Assembly (NCBI GenBank): GCA_038380795.1
Contig: CM076259.1
Coordinates: 24,658,977 to 24,722,976, forward strand
Source: Pyrocephalus nanus
Lineage: Eukaryota; Chordata; Aves; Passeriformes; Tyrannidae
DNA: 64,000 bases
Direction: 5' to 3'
Below the pieces are notes generated by a model that did no database searches, had not been told where the DNA came from, and was given only the letters and a program-made list of their open reading frames with translations. The position numbers were made by a program, and so were the translations under genes. Numbering within the stretch: the first letter of the stretch is position 1; every line of letters starts with the position of its first letter. Below, piece by piece: positions 14,120 through 27,550 of the stretch.

Positions 14120-14260
14120 AGGTATAATTCTACACATAAATAAATGTATATCTATGAATGTATCAGCATACATGTGTGTGCATGTATATATATGCATGTA
14201 TTTTTACATAAATACAACTAAATTCATTTATGTATATATATGTGTGCGTGAGAGGTTTCA
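14120..14260. repeat. AT-rich, TATA/TGTG low-complexity tract
   Basis: A region of degenerate alternating purine-pyrimidine steps (repeated ATGTATAT, CATGTATA and TGTGTG motifs). It looks like a decayed (TA)/(TG) microsatellite. No gene or regulatory element is inferred. Confidence 0.6.
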
Positions 14261-15889
14261 TGTGCATTTCTAGGAAATTATTCATCGAGAAATAGCTGAT
14301 TTTTAATAATTAGGTGTCAATCAAAGCCTAAAGAGAGTCAAAAGATGCAGAAGTGTTACTAGGCTGATGTCATAGGTCTGGGGGATACATCGCCACATCC
14401 TGGATCTCTTGCTTGTTGAATATTGCTCAACCAACCAGAGAATAAGGCATTGCCAGACATTTTCAATGCTCTCCTATCCCAGGCAAAGGGCATTAAGCTA
14501 CTGCATTTCCCTTCTACTGTGCTGAAGGTCTTTCTGGGCGAAGTTCTTGCTCTCAGCCAAGGAAAGCTATTGGTTTGGGGGTGTGTTCCTCAATCATGCA
14601 CGGATTTCTGCATCAGCAAGTCCAGAACCAGTCTCAGTGGGTTGGTTCACTGAGTAGCGTAGCTAAGAAGGGCAGCCCACGGGATATGGGTCATTTTGGC
14701 TACATCTTTTCATCTCCAGAGGCTGCACTACTCTAAAGTGTACTCTTACAGCCTTGATCAGAAGGATCGTATTTTTCCTTTCCATACATCAAGGAGGGTA
14801 AAGAGCTCTAAAAGAAGCTGCTGAGCAGCCTGGCTCCAGCATCTGGATGTGGTTCTGCTCCTTCAGGGCTTCTTTCAGAAACAGCAGGGAGCACAGCACT
14901 GCTCCATCTGCCAGCCTTGTGGCACATCAGTGCCTCACATATGTTGCAAGAGGGCAGTTTGCTCGCTCTCCAGAGCCCAAGAGAATCATCAAGGACAGCA
15001 GAGGAGGCAGAACAACATTTGCAGATGGTGTCACAATGCCTCCCAACTTTCTAGAGGCTGATGCTGGGCTGTGATTGTTTAGAAGAAAATATTTCCTGCC
15101 ATGCTGTTTGTGTCCACCTCCACCTCAGGATGTCAGCACACAACTACTGAGATGCACCCAGAGCACTTAGAATGGTTTCTCCCAAAGCTGAGCTGCAGAG
15201 ACTGCCTCTGCAACTGCTTTCCAGAGGGGTAAGAGTATCAGAAACAGAAACAAGTTCTGTCAGGTCAGTGACAAAAGGAGGTGCAATTTGGCTTTTACAG
15301 AACCAAGTAAAAGAGAAAAAGAAACAAAGTTGAATAAAATACTCAGCATGATGGTGTCTTATTCCCCAAAAGGCTTCTATCCCCTCACGCAGTAGGGAAA
15401 AGTCACGAGAGATATCCACCTATACAATAGTCTTCTTTATTTTCCCAAGACCCTCCTGCCCCCAGTGGTAGCAGTTGTCCCCATGTATTTCCTCCTCCAC
15501 AGAAAATTCCCGCAGTTCCACATGGGATATAAGCTTCCCTCTCCCTTCACCTTTCAGTAAGGGTGAATGTCAGGGGTTATCAAGCTGAGGGTCATTCTCA
15601 GTGCTAACAATGGGAAAAAAAGCAATATCAAGCTGTACTAAAGTGGTAAATCTAATCCCTTCACAATTGTGCTCCTCAGTTTCCAAGACCCCCAACAGAT
15701 TCCTGATATATTCCATATTTCACTCTTTATTTTGTTTTCCATTTGCCAAAGAACAGGCCATACTGAACCAGTATGAAGAAAAACAACCTTCCTGCTGCCC
15801 CTACCCGCCCCCTCCCCCAACTTTTTTTTCCACCATGCTATCTCTGCTCTAAGTCAGGCCAGGTAGTGCTTATCATTTCCTCTGCACAG

Positions 15890-16090
15890 CAAACACCAGC
15901 GTGCATGCGTTTCCTGCCGACGAGTCCTAAACCGCGAGCTGACATTGTTTTCAAGGCCCCCCTCTCTTGGAGGCAGGAGCAGCTCTGCTGCACAGCTCTT
16001 CCTGTTGATGTCAGGCCCCTCTTCCTCCTAAAGCAAATGGGCTTCCTGACGGCATCTGTGTCCTTTTCCATGAGGATTAACAGGAGCCAT
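15890..16090. promoter_or_regulatory. Candidate intronic regulatory patch (CpG-retaining)
   Basis: Six CpG dinucleotides fall within about 60 bases (about 15899-15942, including GCCGACGAG and ACCGCGAGC) in an intron where CpG is otherwise scarce. A SOX-like ACATTGTT core follows directly. This composition is typical of hypomethylated or conserved cis-elements, but no experimental mark is visible from sequence. Chance or a remnant of a GC-rich repeat are alternatives. Confidence 0.3.
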
Positions 16091-19000
16091 TTTCCTACAC
16101 AGTGGCGGGGGAATAAAAAAAAAAAAAATGGTGGTGGAGAAAGGGATGTAATAGGGAGGAGCTGGGGTGGATGGTTTTTTCCTAGTCATCTTGGAGAACA
16201 TCAGAGACCCCTTGCAATGAGGAGGAGAGAGAAGAGATAAGAGGTCAAAACAATCCAGCTATATCTCAGGGATGCTGGTATTTGCAAGTACTAGAAAATC
16301 ACTTATTAGCAGAGAACATCAGAGACTAATTACAGCTGCCGATTTCCCACTGCTAAGGAATGTAAGCTCACAAAAGAAAAGCTACAGCCACAGCCCCTGC
16401 GTTCCAGCAGCACTGTCATAAGCTGTGGGGAATGCCAAGACCTTTACACCAGACTATTGCCTTCATTTTTATTCTCTCAAATGGAGGAATCACTACCACT
16501 GCCAGCACTGTTTCATCAACAGCGGAGAAACTGGGCGACAATTGCAGAACATAACTCACACCAAGCTGAATCACTCGAGCCTTGAAGACTGCCATTGTGT
16601 GAGCCACTGCCACAGCAGAGAGGGGAAAACTTAACCAGACACAATTTCACATGTTCACCATTACCCCCAGTCCATGTCATTGAACCCATTTTTCCCATTA
16701 GAGAAGCTGATGGGCTTGTCCCAGATCCCACCCAGAGATTAACAGTTTGCTGGACAGTGTAAGAAATAGTCATGGAACGTGTGACTACAGGCTCCATCAT
16801 CATGGTGGGGACACAAAACAGGGCAGAGGATGAGAAGCACAGCCAGTCATGTCAGCAGTGCTGCCTGCCCTTCACAGTGTTTCAGCCACGAGGGTCCCTG
16901 GCCTCCTGCATGGGGCAAGGAGCCGGTTTGCCTTAGGACATCTTCCCCTGCAAGCAGAGGTTTCTCATGACTGAGGAAACAGAAACTCCCAGCATTTTCT
17001 ATGCCACATCTGTATGACCATGGCCAAAAGAAGGTGGGGTGGGAAAGGGGTTTACTGAGGGATCCCTAAGAATAACAACAGGGCCTGTCCCTTAGAAGAT
17101 CTGCCAGCGACTGCTCCTAATGTTTCTCTGGGACGAGTTTCAGGTATATTTCAAAAAAATTTATTGTTATAATATGATTTTTTTCCTTCTTTTCCTATCT
17201 GTGGCCTGGTCACCTTCCTGTGTCACTGTAGGAACTAAGCAAAGGGTTACACTTCCAGTTTCTGGTAGTAAATTGCAACAGAGGCTGACAAAATTATTCC
17301 AGCTGTATGCAACTGTAGCCAGCAGCAGATGTGGCCCCAAGTCTGGCAGAGACCACAGAGAAGCAAGAGAGTGAACTGGGACTTAGTTTTCCTCCCAAGA
17401 AGAAATTCCTCTTCAAGGTGCAACTGCAAAGTCTTAGTGGCTGGTGTGGGTATAAGAAGCAAAGAAGAAAAGCCTACCGACATTCTCATAGCAGAGTTGG
17501 CCAGGGCTGCTGAAGTTTACATTGCTGACATTGAAGCAAGCATTCTGGGACACGGAAGGTGTGACAAGCACAGCCAAACTCGGCTGAAGCTGTGCCACTG
17601 TTCTCGCATGGCAATAGGATGGAGGACTAGGAGAGGAGACCTCCCTGCACTTTTTAGGGAGCTCCAGCCTACATAGTGCCAGCAGTTCTGGAAGGTGCTG
17701 AGCAGCTGGCAGTGCCAGCTAAAATCTATGAGTACTTTGCAGGATGGGATTCCATTTTCAAAGCTGCTCTGGAAGCAAAGCTACACTTTGATGAAGGATC
17801 GTGCAAGAGAAATAGGCTCCACTGAGCCCACATTTTCCCATTGCCCTCTCCCTCTCTTTCAGTACGGCTTGTTATTTGTGAATGAATTACCTCAATCCCT
17901 GTTAAGCAGTGTACTGACCAGGAAAAGGGTGTGGGGATTATTAACGGAAAAATCCTTGAGTCCTTCAGCCCTGCAGCATGGCTACAGTTACAAGAAAAAC
18001 AGGATACCATGCTGCATATGGGGAGGAGGAAGAGAAAAGGAGCAGAAACTGTAATGATCTACAGAGACTAACTAGCAAGGAAGAACATGTGGTGGTGGTA
18101 AATAGGCACAGATGGCCTGAATGACCAGGAAAGAAATGAAGGCACACAATAGTGGTCTGCACAGGGTGTGAATACCGCCAAGGGAAATGGCTTGTTCCAG
18201 GTGATCAAGGGGTTGTAACTATGAGTGAGTGAATGAAATTATGAGAGGATATTTAAGTAGAATGGTAGGAAAAACCTCTTAAGACTGAGGAGTAGTATCA
18301 CGTAGAATTGCCTTCTTAGGGGAGGAGGTGGGAGGCATACTGCCTGGATATTTAAATTCAGTCAGGAGATTACTGTGAAGGGAACAGTCCTGCTCAAGCC
18401 AGAGATAAAGACAAAACAATCTTGCCAGCTTTCCCATGCTGTTATCAGGTGATGCCTTTTAAGCCACAGCAAGATCTCCTGGAAGAGCTTGCTGAGTTAA
18501 TTATAAAGGAAAGCATATAGTGCCAGCACTCACTATGGCAAGGTACAACCACAACCAGCAGCTGGAGTTTAAATTGGATACTAAAGCATGAGGGAAGAAG
18601 GGCTACTTGAAAATCATCCAACAGAATAATTTTCCAGTGGTAAAGTTTCACATTTCACAGAATCAAACTGCTTCACCAGAACGCAAGGATTCTGCTCAAT
18701 TTTTCAACCAAAGAAACACTCAAATCTATTGTTTCTAGAAGGCAAAATGTGTTCACTCCCATATCATTATTTTCACTGTAATATAACCTTCTGGAAAATT
18801 TTTGTTTCAGGGGAGTTTCTACTTTTTTATTCCAATTCTGAATGAAAGCAAGTCTTGTGGTAGGGGAAGTGGAGTACAGTGCAAAACAGGAACCAGCTCT
18901 AATGGACATCAAGTGATACCATGATTGACTGGCTAGTGTTTGCTGCTCCCTGTACACTTCTGAGGACAGCAGCACTCCTCCTTGCAAGCTGAAGCCCAGA

Positions 19001-19184
19001 ATATTGTCTGTATGAATGAGAGAAAAAGGAGGCGAGTGCCCTATGGTTTGCTTTTGACCCTCATTTGAAATCCTGCTTGTAACTCACGTCCTCCACTGTG
19101 AGTATGAAACCCCAGGACTGTCTCACAGAATGTGCTTTGCTTCTCTCAGCAAAAATCTAAGCCCTTGGCAAGGAGTCATGAATT

Positions 19185-19320
19185 AAGAGAGGATAAGTAT
19201 CACTCTCATCCCATAGGTACAAACAATGAGAAACAGAAATGATTTGGCAGCCTGAGGTCATGCACTGAGACAGTGGAAGACCTAAGGTTAGAGCCCATGG
19301 TTTTGATTTCCAGTCTGTAA
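19185..19320. repeat. Possible MIR-like ancient SINE relic
   Basis: The order of words here (TATCACTCTCATCCCATAGG, then AATGAGAAACAGA, then CTGAGGTCATGCACTGAGAC, then AGAGCCCATGG) follows the layout of the MIR core and 3' region with heavy divergence. Recognition is by eye only. A repeat-library search could easily overturn it. Confidence 0.3.
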
Positions 19321-20194
19321 CTAATCAAAATGGCTAGTTTTCTTGTATCTGAACTCCAGGCAAATAGAAACTTACCTTCAAAAATTCAGAAGTTGGTAAA
19401 GCATGCAGAGATTGCAACTGGTTTGTCAGAATCACTGACCCCGAAAGCTGAGTTGAAAATCTCACATAAATGTGTTTTTCTGGGAAAGGCTCAATTCCCC
19501 CCAAGTTTCTACCAAACCAGAAATAGCCTCTCTACACAAACTTCTAGCCAAAACCTGGACACACAGGCTAAAACCTCAGGAGATTTGAGTCAGAGACCAC
19601 TGATCAGATTGTCAGAGCAACCTTTTGGCCTATGTGTCCTTAAAATTAGTTTGTGCCAAAAGACCAGACTTCAGTAGCCCCTGTGCCTGGGAATGTTTGG
19701 AACTGGATCCACACTTTGTGGCTTGGTGTCACTTCTGTAATTCTTTTCTTTTTCTTTCCTCTTGAATGTTTGTCTCATAACTAAATACCACAACAATAGC
19801 AAGAAGCTACCAAGAGGTCATCTGGGGAGAAAGTGCAATACTTATGATCATTTCAGGGAAGGGAGATTGGTAGGGGGTGGCAGGAGTGGCCCAAATTCCC
19901 TGACAAAGATGTCCTGTCTGGCCACAGATCAGTTATACAAAACTTCTTACATTCCTTGTCTACTGACTTCCTCCATCTCCTTAACACCCATTGGTTTCCT
20001 TTCTTTACCTTTCATTTTGATTTCACAGGGCACTCAGTTTTCAGCAGAATTTTCTTTCCATGGAAATCACACAAACCCCACCACTGGGACCTGGATAGAG
20101 GTTTGAAATACCTCCCAAGCAAAAAGGCACTTGGATCTGGCATTTATGATTCAGGCCCATATCTTCCAACTGCAGCTCTAAACTGCATCAAAGA

Positions 20195-20231
20195 CTTTTG
20201 TTCCTAGCTTTTGTTCCCAGCTTTTGTTCCC
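20195..20231. repeat. 13-bp tandem repeat, nearly three copies
   Basis: The unit CTTTTGTTCCYAG is repeated at 20195-20207, 20208-20220 and partially at 20221-20231. It is a small local minisatellite inside intron 1. Confidence 0.85.
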
Positions 20232-20740
20232 TTCTCTGTTCCCTTGAAATGTCAGCAAACATGATGGCTTTTGTTGATGCCGTCAGGGTGGTCTGACCGC
20301 TTCCCACGCCGGGCATGTGGATTGGGTAGCTGTGGAGCAGTCAGCAATTCACTGGGTGTCTCCTCTAGGATGTTGTTGTTCCTCACACCAAGGCAGTGGC
20401 CTGAAGCAGCAACATTGCCATGAAATCAACAGAAAACAAATCCACCTCCAGCTGCCCTGGCTCACACGGGGACATGCAGACTGTTTATTCCAAACCAGCA
20501 GCTGCTGAAGCTGCCAGGACAACAGGAAACCATGCTGGGAACTCCAGGCTCTCCTTGGATATTGGGATGGATATCCATCCCTTCAGACATTCCCTGCTTT
20601 GTCTGGAGTAAGGCTCCAAATATTTGCATTACTGCTGCCTCCTGAGCCAACAGACTGCAGGGCTGTCAGAGCACACAAACCTCACTTCTGTTCTAGCTCT
20701 CTGCTGACTTCCATGTGGAAATGGTTTCTCTCACATACAA

Positions 20741-20756
20741 GTGTGTGTGTGTGCGT
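20741..20756. repeat. (GT)n short microsatellite
   Basis: GTGTGTGTGTGTGCGT, an interrupted GT dinucleotide repeat in intron 1. Confidence 0.85.
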
Positions 20757-23700
20757 GGCAGGGTAGGGATGAGATGGACAGGCATGTCCTGAACCAGGCA
20801 CCTCCTGTCACCTCCTCAGATGCCCCGAGACTGCTCTGTGATGACCTGAGACCCTCCTGGCTACTGGTTGTTCCTTGGTCAGTGCTGGATGCCCTGTGGG
20901 TAAGGGCAGACAGCACTGCTGGCCATCCTGACCCACGTTGCTCCCTGTAAGATTGCAGGAGAGTCTGTGCCAAGCCCAGCAGGCTCTGCCTGAGCTCTGG
21001 GAACTACCCACAAAACATGTCTGCCTGCTGTCACAGCATCCCAGGGCAGTTCATGGGAGGGATGGGAAAATCAGCGGAGTCAACTACCAACAACAGGCCA
21101 TATTTCTCCACCCCCTCATAGGAAACACTTTTAGCCTGCACTGCCCAGTAACGATTGCCTAAATGTTACTCCTCTGCCCACCCCAAGTGTTTGTACCAAA
21201 GGTACAGGGCTTCCAGAATATTTATCCTGCTCACTCTCTCTGCTTTGCCTACCAATATGCTGCAGAATTTCAGTCGTGGCCTCTCAGCTGTTCTGAAATT
21301 ACATGTTTGGCTTCAGCCTGAAGAGTCTGAGCAGCACTGCTCTACTGCACTTCCCTGGGAGCCATTATGGTAAGGATGTGATCCTATTTAGGATCACACT
21401 ATTCTCACTCTCTGCTCTGCATCTCTCATGTTCGGTGGGTCTTCTCCTATCACAATGCTCTGTCCCAGTGTTTATTATTAATTAATTTTCCTCAATTACA
21501 GCAAAAAAAAAAAAGGGCCCTGGCCAGAGAGGAATTTTGCAGCAAGTCTCACAAAAGATCGTATTTGTCTGCAGCTTGGTTTCATTTAAGGAAGGTCATT
21601 CCTTGGTCAAGAGCTCTCAAAACAGACAATGCCTTGTCTCCAGGTCTCCAGATCCTCCCATCGGGATACTGCCATAGAAGCTTTCAACTTGAGTACTCCT
21701 CTGATGCATATCCAGCCTCACCAATAGTTTCTCAGCAGTCCAAGAAGAGTTTTAGACCAACACAAGCTACTTCTCTTGAAATTGATGGTACCAGCATCTT
21801 CAATGTCAACTGCAGAAAATAACAACAGTGCTACCCACTGTTGATAAATCCACCTAAAACTTGGTTAATTTTTTTTCCTCTTGACACCAGTTGTGTTCTG
21901 GTGCATTCCTTGGACTTCCCTGGGACTAATTCGAGGCTCGCTCTAGTGGTAACAGGGAAAGCGTGGATGTTGTGGAATCACTTTGTCGCGGGGGAGATTT
22001 GCAAGTACTCACATCACACAGAAGTTGCTTTTGATCTGCTGTTTCACTAACCTAAATCTTAAGCCCCTTTATGGCTGGGAATACTTTCTGTATATGCAGA
22101 GTTGAAGTACTTCCATACCAGTTGGCTGCAGTATCCCAGATTTATACTAGTATGACTGAGGTCAGAAGCTGGCCCGATGCCATGCATGCTGTGCTTCTGG
22201 AGGAGCTCAATGGTAAAAGGCAGTGTGCTGAAATGGAGGCAAGGCGTCAGAGTGCTGCAAGGTGCTAGAAAACCCCTTCAGAGCCTCAGCAACAAAATGA
22301 AGACAGTCTTTCTCTGATTGCATGCAAACCTCCTATACTTCTTGTGTCCCACTGTGAGAGACCTGTGTGTTGGAGCACTTGAAAGGACACAGGCGGTGAC
22401 GAGAGCCACATGCTAGGGAAGACTTGTGGTACAACATACAGACAAGAAGTATGTTCCTAACTGGATCCCTTGGCTTTTACAGCCCTGCCCCATCCAGCTT
22501 TGCCACACTGCTCTGCACGTTGTTATCCTCTACTCCATAGCTTCACATAGCAAAGGACAGCTGGGCAGTGGACATGCAATGAGGCCAACTCTGCCTCTGG
22601 CCTATCTGAGCAGAGTAGGAAAGAGTCTGCAGGGAGACACATCGGTACAAATGCATGAAGTGCAGACACAGCTGTCAAGGTCTACAGACCAATGCCCTCG
22701 TCTCTTAGGCACAGATGGTCCCTTGTAAACTTAAAGACTGGTTTCACATGTAGCATTCAGACCATCCCAGTTTCTAGGATGGCTCTGGGCAGAGACTGGA
22801 GTCAGTTGTATGAATCCTATACATAATGCATGTCCCTTGATCTGAAATGCTGGGCATGATGGCACAATTCAGCTGCATAGCCTGGTTCATAAACCCCTTG
22901 GTTCTGCAGTATGCAAGCAGATATTTGGGTGGATGATGTCTTGTTGGACTAGGGCTGTAAGGGGAGATGGCAAAGAGGCTGGGACTCACAGTCAGGTATA
23001 CATAGCCAAGCTTTTCCTGCTTAGGGGAAACAAAGGAAAAGCAGCAGAAGATAGTGGTGTTCCCAGGGAATCCACATTTGAATCTGGCTTGTCTGACCAT
23101 GACCTGAGACTCCTTCATAAATTGCATCAGGAAGACAGCATTGGCCAAAAGAACACAACAGCTAATCATAAAATGCAAAGAATATCTATTATGCGCTCAG
23201 CTAGTGACATTTTAAAGCCTATAATTTTTTGCATCTGTAGTTTCCTGGCCTGTAGTATTTATCTCCTCTCCCTTGGAGCCAAGCTAAAGGCAGACTCAGA
23301 TAAAAATCCTGCAGCTGAACACCCTGTATTTCAGGGAAACTGAACTCAGGCATATATACTTCATATTCAACCCTGATCAGAGCAGTCTGAGAGAAATCAG
23401 TTCAAAATGAACTGGGCTCCAGACAGGCACCTTCAACACCCACTTTGGCCAAGAGACAGCAGAGGCCAGGGAGAGAGCTCTAGAGTGTAATTCAAGCGGG
23501 CTTTTGAGATATGCAAAACTCAAGTGCAAATCAAGTCAGCTTTGTAGGCCTGTAGACCTTCATAGACAGCACATGTAAGGTCTGTTTCTTCAGATTTCAG
23601 GTTTCGTTGAGGAAATTTCTTAACATCAATTTGGTAGCACTTGCTTAACTCCAGCCTTCTTTTACACAACAGCCTGGGCACTCTTGATTGGAATCTTTAC

Positions 23701-24386
23701 AGGGGGTTTGAAAAAAAACATTGGAAGAATATGAATTCAGGAAACAGGAATGTTATAAGCTTGCTAACACAAAGGCAAAAGCAATCGTGTGCACACAAAT
23801 TTAGAAGCAGCAACAGCAAAAAACTTTGAAGGAAAACAGCAGTGATTTTTATTATTGCCTTATATGAGTTCAGAATGTTGCAAAGTTAAACAAACCAATT
23901 ATAAGGCTAGGCATTTAAAAATACCTAATGTTTCAGAGGCCCCTTTGAGATGAATCAGGTATCCAAACAACTGGGGACTGCAAAATCTATCAGGAAACGC
24001 AGACAGATGAGACACATCAAGACAGGAAGGTTCAGGGTTGCTATCGGAGAGACAAGGAACAGCAGGAGATTCCCGCAGCTTCTTTTGGGTAAGAAATGTT
24101 AGTTCTGCATGGATGTGTACACTAAACAAAAAAAGGAAGAAAAAGAGAGAGCTAAAAAAGGTTTTTGCAAGTCTCCTGCTGTTCTGTGTCTTTCTCACTT
24201 TGCTCTGATCTCTCTGTACATGTCACTGGCTGGCAGGATGACTGCTTCCTGATTCATGATTTCATATTTAATTCTTTCTATATAAAAGAAATTTAAAGGA
24301 AATTATTACAAATGGTTTGGCCACATTGCATCAAGTCACTGGAAACTATTTCATTATCCCTGACATCTTCTCTTTTTTTCCTCCTC

Positions 24387-24401
24387 TTTTTTTTTTTTTT
24401 T
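24387..24401. repeat. (T)15 homopolymer in pyrimidine-rich stretch
   Basis: Fifteen consecutive T within the pyrimidine-rich interval 24366-24407, in intron 1. No retroelement body was recognised next to it. Confidence 0.85.
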
Positions 24402-26303
24402 CTCCTTTAAGGGAAAAGTTAGATGCTTTCCTAAACACTTTCCAGATTTGGGCTATTCACAGATTGCATGTGGAAGGCAAGGACAGCCCAGGCCTGGAAG
24501 AAATACTGTCTCATACTGGTCACCCCAGTAGCTTGGGGCGTTGCAAGGCAGTGTCCTCAGCAGCGTTTCCTTTCAGAGAGCCCTTGCTGCATGAAAATGC
24601 TTTGGGTGTAGCAATCCTGTGCTCATCCCACAGGCACTTCATGAAAGAGACAACTGTTCCATGTTGGGAATTCAGAGAAACCTCTGGCCAGCAGTGGCTG
24701 CTGGAGGCACCCTGATTAAAGCCCCATTGTTTTGCCCACTCCGGCTAAACCACCAATCCCTGACGAAGCCCCTGTCTGTCCAGTGGTTTAGGGAAGAAGC
24801 AAATAAGTAAATACAGTCATTTCTGGGAATAACAAAGATTGGAGGAAGCAAGGAAAGAGGAAGTAACGAAAGAAAAAAAGCTTTTAATGCATTACATTCC
24901 TTCAAAGGCATATGCCCAGGAGTTGTGTTTCTGGACTGTGTTTCTTTTGTCTTTCTTGCTCCTGGATTTTGCTGTACTAAGGGTTTTGAGACACTAACAA
25001 ACACATTGCAAACACAAGAAGGGGTGTTGCAGGAAAAGGGCGTTGAGATCATACTTAATCAAACTTCCTTACATTTTGATAGCTGCAGTACTGCCATGCA
25101 AGTCAATCATCTCTTTGCCTTTGCAGTTCTCTACAGCCAACACAGTGGAGCCACACACTTCAGTCCATGACCTGTATCCTGATTTTAGTACATGCCTGAT
25201 GTGTTTCAGAGGGAAAAAAAATGCCTGGCTAAGTTCACACCCTTGCACGGGTCTATCTCAAAGGAGGATGAGGTGAATGATCTAAAAGCAGGAGCTTGCT
25301 GGAGACTGTAAAATCAGAGAAGTTTTGATTCATAGCATAGGCTTCCAAAGCAAAGGAAGATGAAGCACTGCATCCTTCAGCAGGTGATGTAGCTGAGCAT
25401 ATTTAAACCTTAATATTGAAAGTTTAGCCAAGTGAGACAAAGCTGCTCTTGCTCACATCCGTAGACTTTGGAACTGATCTGAGACTGCAGCTCATTATAA
25501 CATCAGTTAGGCACCAAAAGGGGAATGAAAAAATGTAGTTAGGTTATGAAAAAATGCATTGCTCACAATGTAGTAACTCAATGGCATCTCCTCGCACTTC
25601 ACAAAGCCAAGCTTGCTTCAAGGGCTGAAAGGAGTCAGAAATTACTATTTTACCTCTTGCCTTGTCTCAGGTAAGAATCTGGAAGACGAGTTTTGGATAA
25701 CAAGAGTTGTTGGCACTGTAAGCATGTTCCTTTACTCCTGTCTATCCTCCAGCTGACTGTACCCAGAAAAGTAGCTTCATCTGGTCTACCCCTACTACCA
25801 AAGCTGCCAAGATTTTGAATTTTGTTCCCTCTGTCTCCTACCATTCATTGGCAGTCTCCGTTTGTTCCAATACAGTAAGTTTTGAGTTTTGCTCTCAGAC
25901 TAATTTTCCAATCTCCCCCTTTTCCATGTCAAGCATATTGGAATTTCCTCACATGCTTTTCTCCATTCCACCTTTGCCCTTAATCTCCATCCATTCCCTC
26001 CAGTGTCCTTTTCTGTTTCTCTGCCACACTTCCTCCCTCCCAGCTGTTTCTTTGGATGTGTTATCATTAGCTTCTATCCATAAATTAAGGTTGGGCCTGG
26101 TCCCAAAACCAAAATCAACTGGAGTTTCTGCTGGTGACTTGTAAGGGGCAGTCCTATCCACAAGCCAGTAATAAACCATGTCCCATGGTGTGCAAAGAGA
26201 AAGCTGTGTTATTGCATATTCTCCCTTCTAAATAAGAGACTATAAAATGAAGATTGCAGTCTTGCAGAAATTCCTTGCAGCACTTTTTTTTTTCTGCTTG
26301 GTT

Positions 26304-26305
<2 letters not shown>

Positions 26306-26338
<33 letters not shown>
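26306..26338. repeat. (T)33 homopolymer
   Basis: The longest mononucleotide run in the window (33 T), preceded by a separate T10 at 26284-26293. It could be the poly(A) of a minus-strand retrocopy. However, the adjacent sequence at 26339-26480 shows no AATAAA-type signal and no recognisable coding body, so it is left as a simple repeat. Confidence 0.9.
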
Positions 26339-26340
<2 letters not shown>

Positions 26341-27038
26341 AAGATTAGCAGAACTAAGGACAGCATCCTGGCCAAATTCCTGTTTAGGGTAATCTCTTCT
26401 GCTATTTCAGATACACGCTGCACTATTTTTTTCGATTTCCTAGCCTCAGAGGTTAGGTGGTAAATGGCTGTCATGTTCCCTTAAAATCTAAAATGTCACA
26501 TATTGAGGCAGAGGCCTTACCAGCTCAGAAAGAAGCACTAGCAACTTTCCAGTCTGAGTAGCTAATGCCACCCTGCTGATACTCACACCTCCCTCTGAGA
26601 TCTGTGGTATGGGACCTGCCTGAGACAGGCAAGCTGGGCAAGCCCTATGCTTTTCTCCCCTCACTGTCATCCAGTGTGGCACTCCATAGCTGCAAGAGCC
26701 CACTTTTCAGTATTGGGTGATGAAAACATCTATGACTCTTCACATTTAATAATAATAATAAGCAACAATAGTACTGAGAACTCTGAACCAAAAAGAAGAC
26801 AATACCAGCATCATTTAATAACTGAGGGGGGTAGGATGTGGAAAATGAAGGAGTGCCCTGAGGTCTCTCACTGAGGCATGCAGTGTCAGGAGCAGAGCTT
26901 GCCATAGCCTGTGGTATGCCATCTATGTGACTCCTGCCACCTCCTTTATGCAATTCAAACTCCAATTTGAGAAACTCGGCTGTCATTTGTGTACAAGCAC
27001 TGGAATGCAAACAGAAAAGCAAAATGTGTGCTTTTACA

Positions 27039-27076
27039 CTGCTTACATCTCCACCAGCTGCTTATATCTCCACCAA
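27039..27076. repeat. 19-bp tandem duplication
   Basis: The unit CTGCTTAYATCTCCACCAR occurs at 27039-27057 and again at 27058-27076 with two differences. Confidence 0.85.
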
Positions 27077-27184
27077 CCTGGATGCGGGACACAAGAAGCC
27101 AAGCTGAGGGTGCAAAATCTCATTTCACACATGAACATCCGTGTTCCCTTGTAGCCACCAGTACTGCCTCAGCACAGGGCATGG

Positions 27185-27550
27185 AGAGGACGGCACTGCT
27201 CAGAGCACACGTGGAGCTCTTCCCAATATTTCAGACAACTGTGCTGCTGGTAGCTCGCAAAAGCACTCAGCCAAAACTGCTGACACGTGTCAAATTCCCC
27301 AGGCAGCATTACTGGCCTGGCCAAGTGAATTCGAGGAGCCATCTGGCCAGGGACATGGAGCCCACGTGTCAGGGAGTGGCCTCTTGCTCCCCGGGCTGGG
27401 ATAATTGGACATTGTTCAGACACTGAATCGCTGCTCTGTTGGGCTGCGGGCTTGTCTCGTAGGGACGAGCTAATTAACATGCAAACTGCCAGGGGGAGGA
27501 GAAGGTCAGAGATGGCCCTCACCCCTTCTTCTTTTCCATATAAATAGGAG
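27185..27550. promoter_or_regulatory. Candidate intronic enhancer or alternative promoter patch
   Basis: This stretch is richer in CpG than the surrounding intron (about eleven CpG in 300 bases). It contains a perfect 12-base palindrome TGACACGTGTCA centred on a CACGTG E-box (27281-27292) and a second CACGTG around 27364. Further on are an ACATTGTTC SOX-like site, a TAATTAACATGCAAA homeodomain/octamer-like cluster near 27471, and TATAAATAG at 27540-27548. The motif density suggests a cis-regulatory module, but motifs of this size occur by chance and no transcript evidence is available. Confidence 0.3.

Noticed and set aside
26306..26480. (T)33 considered as the poly(A) tail of a minus-strand processed pseudogene
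   Set aside because: No AATAAA-like signal next to the run and no recognisable gene body or target-site duplication.
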